Origin: Tubiluchus corallicola
Taxonomy: Eukaryota > Priapulida > Priapulimorpha > Priapulimorphida > Tubiluchidae
Direction of reading: 5' to 3'
DNA: 64,000 nt
NCBI GenBank assembly: GCA_030141605.1
Contig: JAQGDQ010000102.1
Span: 310,961-374,960 of the forward strand
The notes beneath the pieces are model-generated. The model ran no database searches. It saw only the letters and a list, made by a program, of their open reading frames with translations, and had not been told where the DNA came from. This document shows positions 57,865-64,000 of the stretch, piece after piece. The position numbers and the translations under genes are program-made. Position 1 is the stretch's first letter. Each line of letters starts with the position of its first letter.

Positions 57865-58105
57865 GCATTATGCTTACCTGCTTGAAAGACTTGCGTGACT
57901 AGAAAAGAAAATTCATAGTAATTTAAAATGTTCGTGTCAACTGGTAAAATGTCACTCACACATTTTCCACTGGCTCAAGAAAAAAATGTATTTCTAATTT
58001 CTTAAAATACAATAATTTGAACTGTTTTTAAACTTCATGCAGTGTTATCTAAACTTTGTCCCAATGATTTTCCATTGCCATTCCAATGGCTATTTGTCAC
58101 AATGG
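57865..58105 (+). repeat. Dispersed repeat R2, copy 2
   Basis: Diverged relative of 25530-25790, same strand, with GCATTATGCTTACCTGCTTG, AGAAAAGAAAATTCATAG and ATGCAGTGTTATCTAAACTT. Confidence 0.5.
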
Positions 58106-59560
58106 GAGTTTCAATTTTCAAGTTTTATACTGCGTTACTGCTGAGCAACTCTGTATGCAATCAGGTAATATGTAGAGAATGACAAAATTCCAGTACAAAT
58201 TTCGGTCGCTTTATGTAGACAGATGGCTTTATTGTGCTTTAAACAGATTCCAACCTGTGAATCAACTTAAGCTTAATTTATTTGTTATCAAACGTTATCA
58301 ACATAAAACTGTGATATCGCGCTACTCAAAAACCTTCACGCAAGGAATAACAGTTTGTTTTTTTTCCAAGAAAATAAGCAGCTAACCAAACGGCCATGTT
58401 TGCGCGAGAGTTATACCATTTCTGTTAACAAGAATAAGATAACATGTGTATCTTATGCCAGTTATATGATATGAGTCACAATTGATAAGAAACGCATTGA
58501 GGTCGTTCATATACAACAACATTTTTTGTAATATTGTTTGACTTACAGCTAAATTATTTTTTCGTTCGTACAGTTTTCTGTAGAACGATTTTTTACGAAA
58601 TTATTTATTTAACTTCATTCACAGCTGCAGCAAAACGTGAAAACAATACAATAATCACAATGTTATGACGAAAGAACAATGGCATACTATATTTTAGTGT
58701 TGTTGTTTAGGCCTACTGCTAGTATATAGCAATTAAGCTAAGTACTAATAACTTGTGCATGAATAAATATTATAACATGATACTGCAGACTTTGTATAAT
58801 TCGTACTGAGAAATTATCACTGCTTGGAATAATGTGACACGAGATGTGAAAGAAGCCAGCGATGTAACAACTCACGCAGTCAGATCTAAGCTTGCCTAAA
58901 CTTCACAAGTGTGATTGTTTGAATGATAGTTTGGTCAGATCAATGGTGTTAGATTAATAAAATTGTAGCTCGTGAGCTGTAATCATTATTAAATTTTGGC
59001 TAGCTTGTTTTCATCATAAATTATAGTATCAAACACCTGCAAACTGAAGATAAAAATTAGTTGGCTCACAATTTTCGCGAGTTATCAGTTATACAAACTA
59101 AGTAGAGTTAGAACTGCTACGCTATAGCTTAGAACACCTAATAAAATATCAGTAATGAAATATCTGATCTCATTTGTTGGTACTAATACTGATTCAGAAA
59201 GCAAAATACGATTGACACTTGATTTTATACCAGTAAATATGACTTAATAAAAATACTTTGTGCTTTGTTTTTTTATATAACTGGTGGCTTTTAATTATGA
59301 CTGATTAATTTTATTAACGGCATGATGCTCATTTTTTTAATAATTCAATACACGCAAGCTACATTATTGACAACTGCCGGACAAGACCGCCCAACAGGGA
59401 CGTGATAAATTTTATGGATTTACATGTATTTCTATTATGTCTTTATCACAACTTATTATAATAATTATCAAGTCCCTGCGCTCAAAGACGATTTTCGAGT
59501 TTCGTGACACGGAACCGTAGGGATAATGATGTTTTTTGCAGATCTATGGCCGAGCTGGAG
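58106..59560. other. Intergenic, upstream of the RNA-binding protein gene
   Basis: AT-rich. No repeat or gene was recognised. Confidence 0.45.
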
Positions 59561-59721
59561 GGAGCTACCTTTCGTACTCAATGACGTCATACGTGTGCGG
59601 CTTTCTGAACGCTGTAGTCTGCGGAACCGTATGGCGAAAAGTCGAAAGTCCACGTTGGTTGTTGATTGTCGGTGATTATCAATTTACCACGTAGCATTTA
59701 GTTATCCCGTTAGTTGGCATC
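59561..59721 (+). promoter_or_regulatory. Putative promoter/5' UTR of the A1CF/RBM46/RBM47-like gene
   Basis: The 160 bp before the start codon are less AT-rich than the region upstream and contain a palindromic CRE, TGACGTCA, at 59582-59589. CREB/ATF factors bind this motif. No TATA box is evident at a sensible distance. An in-frame TAG at 59692-59694 lies 10 codons before the ATG and limits the coding region. The transcription start is not determinable by eye. Confidence 0.4.
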
Positions 59722-62700
59722 ATGGTTGACGAGAACATTCCGGTAAAGAGTGAAGCTGCATTGCTTCAGCTTATGAATCGAACCGGATACACAATAATTC
59801 AAGAAAATGGTCAACGAAAATTTGGAGGGCCTCCGCCCGGCTGGGAAGGTATGATATTTTTTTATTTTAGTATTTGTTTTACTAAAATTATAGTAGTAGT
59901 AATAACAAATTGGCACCAGTACGATGTTATGTACGTACAGATTTTTAGGCTGCACGGTACGTGACAGTCGAATTTAGTAACTCTAGCTAATGATGTTAAC
60001 AGTGTTTTTCGTTTACTTGGCCAACCGGTTTCAATTAATACCGGTGATTTTTGAGGCTGCAAAATTTAAAACACCGGCGCGTACGTAAAATTAAAAGTGA
60101 TTTCTAAAATTTATGTTAATGTTGATTTTGCATTCTACTGGTTCAAAATTTTGCAGGTTCAAAAATGAACGGTTTCAGTAGTTTGGTTAATTGCCTCCAG
60201 GAAAACAGATTCTGGACGGTTTCATTTGCCTTATTACTTCCTACTTTGTGATAGGATTAGGATGTATATACTTACATTTGAACTTTAAATGCTAGTTTAC
60301 CTTAGCTATTTCATTGTCTCATCTTACGATTGATGAGTTAGGTTCCCATATCGGCACTGCCATGTTACATTAATTGTAGAGCCTGTCTTTAAACGTACTG
60401 TTTAGCTGTATTAAGAAAACAAAATTGTAGTGCTGAGTACAAATTTGTTTTTACGTTAAAAATGATAATTTTTGATATTGAAGTGCTTATTGACCATTTT
60501 TTACAGAACAGAGGCCTGTCAATCATATCTTGATTACAATTAGATTTTTAACGTTCTTTTTTAATATGTTTTTTAATGCTCTCTTTTACGTGTTTTAGTG
60601 TATTTTTAATCTATTCTTGTGGACTGAAAATCGCTACTTAATTAATTCGCATCACAGCGCTCTCGATAACAGTTTTTCGACAGATTTACACTTGCGTCAA
60701 AACGTACCAGCATTCATATAGTAAAGTATAAAAGCTATCTTTTTTAACGTATTTAAATTTCTATTAGCAGGAAAACATCCTCCACCAAGAGGTTGTGAGG
60801 TGTTTATTGGGAAAATCCCTCGTGATCTGTTTGAAGATGAGCTGGTTCCTGTACTGGAAAAAATTGGACCAATTTATGAGCTCCGACTCATGATGGATTT
60901 CAGTGGATCCAATCGTGGATACGCTTTCTGTATGTTTACCAACAGGGACGATGCCCAAAAAGCCGTTAAGCAATTGAACAATTACGAGATCCGCAAGGGT
61001 CGGTACCTTGGCGTGTGCCCGAGCATAGATAATTGTCGACTTTTCGTGGGTGGCATTCCCAAAAATAAAATGCGGGAAGAAATCATGTCGGAAATGACCA
61101 AAGTTACTGATGGCGTCGTTGATGTCATTGTGTATCCATCGGCGACGGATAAGTCCAAAAATCGAGGATTCGCATTCGTAGAGTATGAAAGTCACAGAGC
61201 GGCGGCTATGGCCCGCAGAAAACTCATACCGGGAAAGATCCAGCTTTGGGGGCATCATATAATGGTGGACTGGGCTGAACCAGAACGAGAGGTGGAGGCT
61301 GAGGTGATGCAGCAGGTCAGTTGCCATAGTTACAGTATTCTTTACTTAGCATGAAATTGACTGCAGTCATAGGTGTTTATGATAGTTTGAACTAACTGTT
61401 TTACCTGTGCTTGTAGTAATTAGTAATTTACTTTGTAATGACTAATAACAAATATGTATTTGATCATCTATATTTAAACAGCTTTGATACTGTTATTATA
61501 TTGTTAGGACACTAGCGCAGCTTAAAAAGTTTTAGCGAGTTTGTGTATCTTTTTCCATTGATTGTTCCCACTCACGATGAATGTCACATCATGCAGTCAT
61601 TGGTTATAGAATAGATTAGAAAATAGAAATTATTTTTTGATGTATATATAAAAATCATTGTAAACCAAAGTTGCTTGCATTATAGTCCAAGTAAATTAGT
61701 AGAAAACAAAACACATTCATTTGGCAGTTTAAGCTAGTTTTCAAAAAGAACGTAAAATATGGCTATATCTTTTATTTAAATGTTATGCAGATGAATCTAT
61801 ATGTGAATATCGCAAATACTATGACAAATAAACAAACAGCAAACCATTAAAATCTAGGAGGAATGAATATAAAAGCTAGTGAAGTCACACAAGATCCAAA
61901 AATGTTTTTTGTTTGTTTATTTATATTACCTGTATTTTTATTTCGCCATTTTTAACATGTCAGAGCTTTTCGCTTTGTTCGCTTTTTTAAGTTCTTTTGC
62001 GATTGTAATCTTAGCTTTTTTGTGTTTCTGCTTATTTTCTTTATCCAAATGTTTGTATATATTGTACTGATTCTTGTATATATGTCTACAGATGTTTATG
62101 TTTGTGTACTTACATGTATTTATTTTTTTAATTTTAAGTCACTGAAACCACCAATCAAGGCTTTGGTGTAAATGAGCTTCGCTCAATCAAGTTATCCTGA
62201 ATAAATATCTTTTCTTACCTTATTTTGAAAATATATCTATTATTATTTATTACATTAAATCACTATTTATTATAGACTATTTCTGTGTAGAATATTCTGC
62301 CACCAGGATTAGTATGTAAATTAACCTTAATGATAAAAGTGTCTGCAGCAAATAACCACAGATATGCATATGCATGTCCCCTTTTTGTGCTCATATATAG
62401 TCATCGCTGACTTATAAAAGTAAAATTATATCAATAGCCAAAACATTGCTACTAACTTACTAGTAATGTAGCATTTTAAAAATGTCTAATGTCTGTATCC
62501 AACCGTCTTTGGCATGCATGATTTTTATATAAATGATGGGCTGATGTCTTATATAACTGTTAGTTTATATGAGTCAGCAAAAGCATGTACAGTGCTGCAG
62601 CATAGACTCAGCATTAACACTTAAACAGTGCCCTTAAAAGTGCCTATAACAGTTCTAACACACGCCCCACGTCCAAAATCCTGATCCCTATTTATGGGTT

Positions 62701-63647
62701 ACCAGCTGCTTTTGATGTTAAACTGATAGTTTTAAATGCACTGCATCACACTCCACACCATTATCGTAACGTTTTCAAAACGTCCGAAGTGCAGACGTCT
62801 AAAAATTAGTGAGTAAAGTGTTAAAGTGTTTCTAGTTTATCTGTTAAATTCATATACAAATTGAATAAAAATTCTCGCCCTTATGGCATTGTTTTAAAAA
62901 AGGGCTTACTTTTTGTATCCACCCTGTATATGCCATTTAAAAGTGTCTAAGGAGTAAATTCCAAACGTCTGTGTCTATAAATCTTAAACAAGGCTAAACC
63001 TTGTTTTCCTAATCATAGGTGAATAGTTGAATGGTTACCGTGTGTACTTGGAGATTGAAGTTAAGCAATACTCGGTCTGGTAGTGAATTAATGGACCTCC
63101 ACGTTCAGTAATCGTACAGGTGACTTATCGATCAAACTGAGTTGAACTGGCATGAGTGTTCAAGAAAATTATATATAAACATCCAATCTTAGCTGTCATT
63201 TTTCTTGTCAGGTCCCTTATTAGAGAAAACCTTAGCCTCAATTTTTAAATAATAAATAAACAAGAACAAATAATAATAATAAGCCTCATTAAAATAGACT
63301 GAACTGCAGCCGCCATTAATTACTGCTGACTGCCATTCTAGTAGGCTACCCAATACTCATCTGTACCAAGTGCAGAAAACGTCAGCACCACCTGTTGCCA
63401 GTTTTGCCGTTTGCCGCTTGCATGCGAATATACCTTTACGCCAAGCGATCAATTTACCATTTTACTTCGCAGGTGAAGGTGCTATACGTGAGAAATTTGA
63501 TGCTTTCCACGACCGAAGAAACGATCCGCGAGCGATTCAACGAAGTCCGAGATGGAGCGGTGGAAAGAGTTAAAAAGATGCGAGATTTCGCTTTTGTGCA
63601 TTTCACCACCCGGGATGATGCAATCCACGCAATGGAAATGCTTGACG
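59722..63647 (+). CDS. A1CF/RBM46/RBM47-like: A1CF/RBM46/RBM47-type hnRNP, exons 1-3 (continues past right edge)
   Basis: Three coding exons join in phase: 59722-59848, 60771-61315 and 63473-63647, with donors GTATGA, GTCAGT and GTAGAT and acceptors TATTAGCAG and CTTCGCAG. The 282 complete codons start with a short N-terminus whose [20 protein letters not shown] is the family signature. RRM1 is at about 51-128 ([14 protein letters not shown]), RRM2 at about 131-212 ([14 protein letters not shown]) and the start of RRM3 at about 227 (VLYVRNL, DFAFVHF). [19 protein letters not shown] and [12 protein letters not shown] favour the A1CF/RBM46/RBM47 subgroup over SYNCRIP/hnRNP R. Known members bind AU-rich RNA and act in RNA editing (A1CF, RBM47 with APOBEC1), mRNA stability, splicing or germ-cell meiosis (RBM46). 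Which vertebrate paralogue is closest cannot be told; an undivided invertebrate orthologue is plausible. The rest of RRM3 and the C-terminus lie beyond the window. Confidence 0.95.
59849..60770 (+). other. Intron 1 of the A1CF/RBM46/RBM47-like gene
   Basis: GT-AG intron of 922 bp splitting a Gly codon after its first base. AT-rich, with no repeat recognised. Confidence 0.9.
62841..62926. mobile_element. Solo terminal end of the CAGGGTGGATAC MITE family
   Basis: Read in reverse from 62926: CAGGGTGGATACAAAAAGTA, then AGCCC, AATGCCATAAGGGCGAGAAT and TTTTTATTCAATTTGTATAT. It matches the right arm at 14200-14280 and is followed by TA. The opposite end was not found within the preceding 650 bp. 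Confidence 0.7.
63034..63110 (+). mobile_element. 5S rRNA-derived SINE head
   Basis: GAAGTTAAGCAATACTCGGT followed by CTGGTAGTG..TTAATGGACCTCC matches the conserved internal part of 5S rRNA (GAAGCTAAGC, then GGTCGGGC-type, TGGTTAGTACTTGGATGGG, GACC). The 5' 5S half is largely changed. Downstream, GAGTTGAACTGGCATGAGTG (about 63140-63160) may be its body. It sits in intron 2 and is not a functional 5S gene. Confidence 0.6.
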
Positions 63648-63694
63648 GTAGATCTTTATAGAGCAAAGCCTTTATATATTTGTTTGCTCATCTA

Positions 63695-64000
63695 TTTCAC
63701 AAAACCATTTATTTATTTATTCATTCATTCGTTTACTCATTCTTTTATTCATTCGTTCATTCATTTATGCACTCATTCTTATATTCATTAAATCAAACAT
63801 TTATTCAATGATTAATAGATTTATTCATTCATTTATTCGTTCATTCATTCGTTAATTCATTTACTCTTTCATTCTTTCAATCACTCATTCATTTAGTCAT
63901 TCATTCGTTCTTTCATTCATTCATTCATCCAGCCATTCATTAAAACATTGATTCAGTAATTCATTCATTTGATCTATCATATGTTCATTCATTCATTCAT
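63695..64000. repeat. Imperfect (ATTC)n / (CATT)n tetranucleotide array
   Basis: Tetranucleotide periodicity (CATT, TATT, CGTT, CACT and TTTC variants) from just after the exon 3 donor to the window edge, in intron 3. It continues past the window. Confidence 0.92.

Larger units (their letters stand above)
61316..63472 (+). other. Intron 2 of the A1CF/RBM46/RBM47-like gene
   Basis: GT-AG intron of 2157 bp in phase 0. It holds a solo end of the CAGGGTGGATAC MITE (62841-62926) and a 5S-derived SINE head (63034-63110), both listed separately. A 63-codon open frame at 61879-62070 is low-complexity Phe/Leu-rich and not supported. Confidence 0.9.

Noticed and set aside
60764-61327. 187-codon minus-strand frame
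   Set aside because: Antisense shadow of RRM1-RRM2 coding exon 2.
63034-63110. 5S rRNA gene
   Set aside because: Only the internal part matches; the 5' half and the terminal pairing are lost and there is no terminator T-run in place.

Overview
The window is AT-rich, repeat-dense nuclear DNA from an animal. The only confident conserved gene is split by introns and encodes an RNA-binding protein of the A1CF/RBM46/RBM47 family. Two histone-type mRNA 3' stem-loops, several metazoan classes of DNA transposon and at least two kinds of SINE are also present. I cannot name the species. An invertebrate (tunicate, mollusc or similar) fits the intron-exon layout and the mobile-element content, but nothing here decides it.

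Layout. Positions 1-693 hold the 5' end of a minus-strand gene for a secreted, threonine-rich mucin-like protein made of about 14-residue repeats. It runs off the left edge. Positions 0.9-20 kb are mostly intergenic: two large pentanucleotide satellites, AATC and TTAG arrays, minisatellites with 59-80 bp units, and several short inverted-repeat elements. One of these has clear CAGGGTGGATAC ends and TA flanks. Positions 21.4-25.1 kb hold six head-to-tail copies of a non-autonomous Helitron-like element; other copies lie at 43.0 and 56.1 kb, with a related end at 32.1 kb. Positions 25.9-31.0 kb contain a duplicated block with two histone-type 3' stem-loops and a decayed P-element/THAP9-like transposon with 33 bp inverted ends.

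Positions 32.7-36.0 kb hold a nearly complete but coding-dead hAT transposon (TTF-type finger, DUF4371-like region, C-terminal dimerisation domain) with a perfect 8 bp target duplication. Positions 36.5-37.5 kb show a glutamine-rich reading frame that may be a two-exon gene or a gag-protease remnant. Positions 46.2-49.8 kb are a local tandem duplication of an unrecognised Lys/Arg-rich coding unit together with a tRNA-like SINE. Positions 59.7 kb to the right edge carry the first three coding exons of the A1CF/RBM46/RBM47-type gene, transcribed rightwards and continuing past the window.

The genes do not form a pathway. The window is best read as two host genes at its ends, one unusual lineage-specific duplicated coding family, and an otherwise transposon- and satellite-dominated interval. 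Most long open frames are artefacts of repeats or antisense shadows of the real features.
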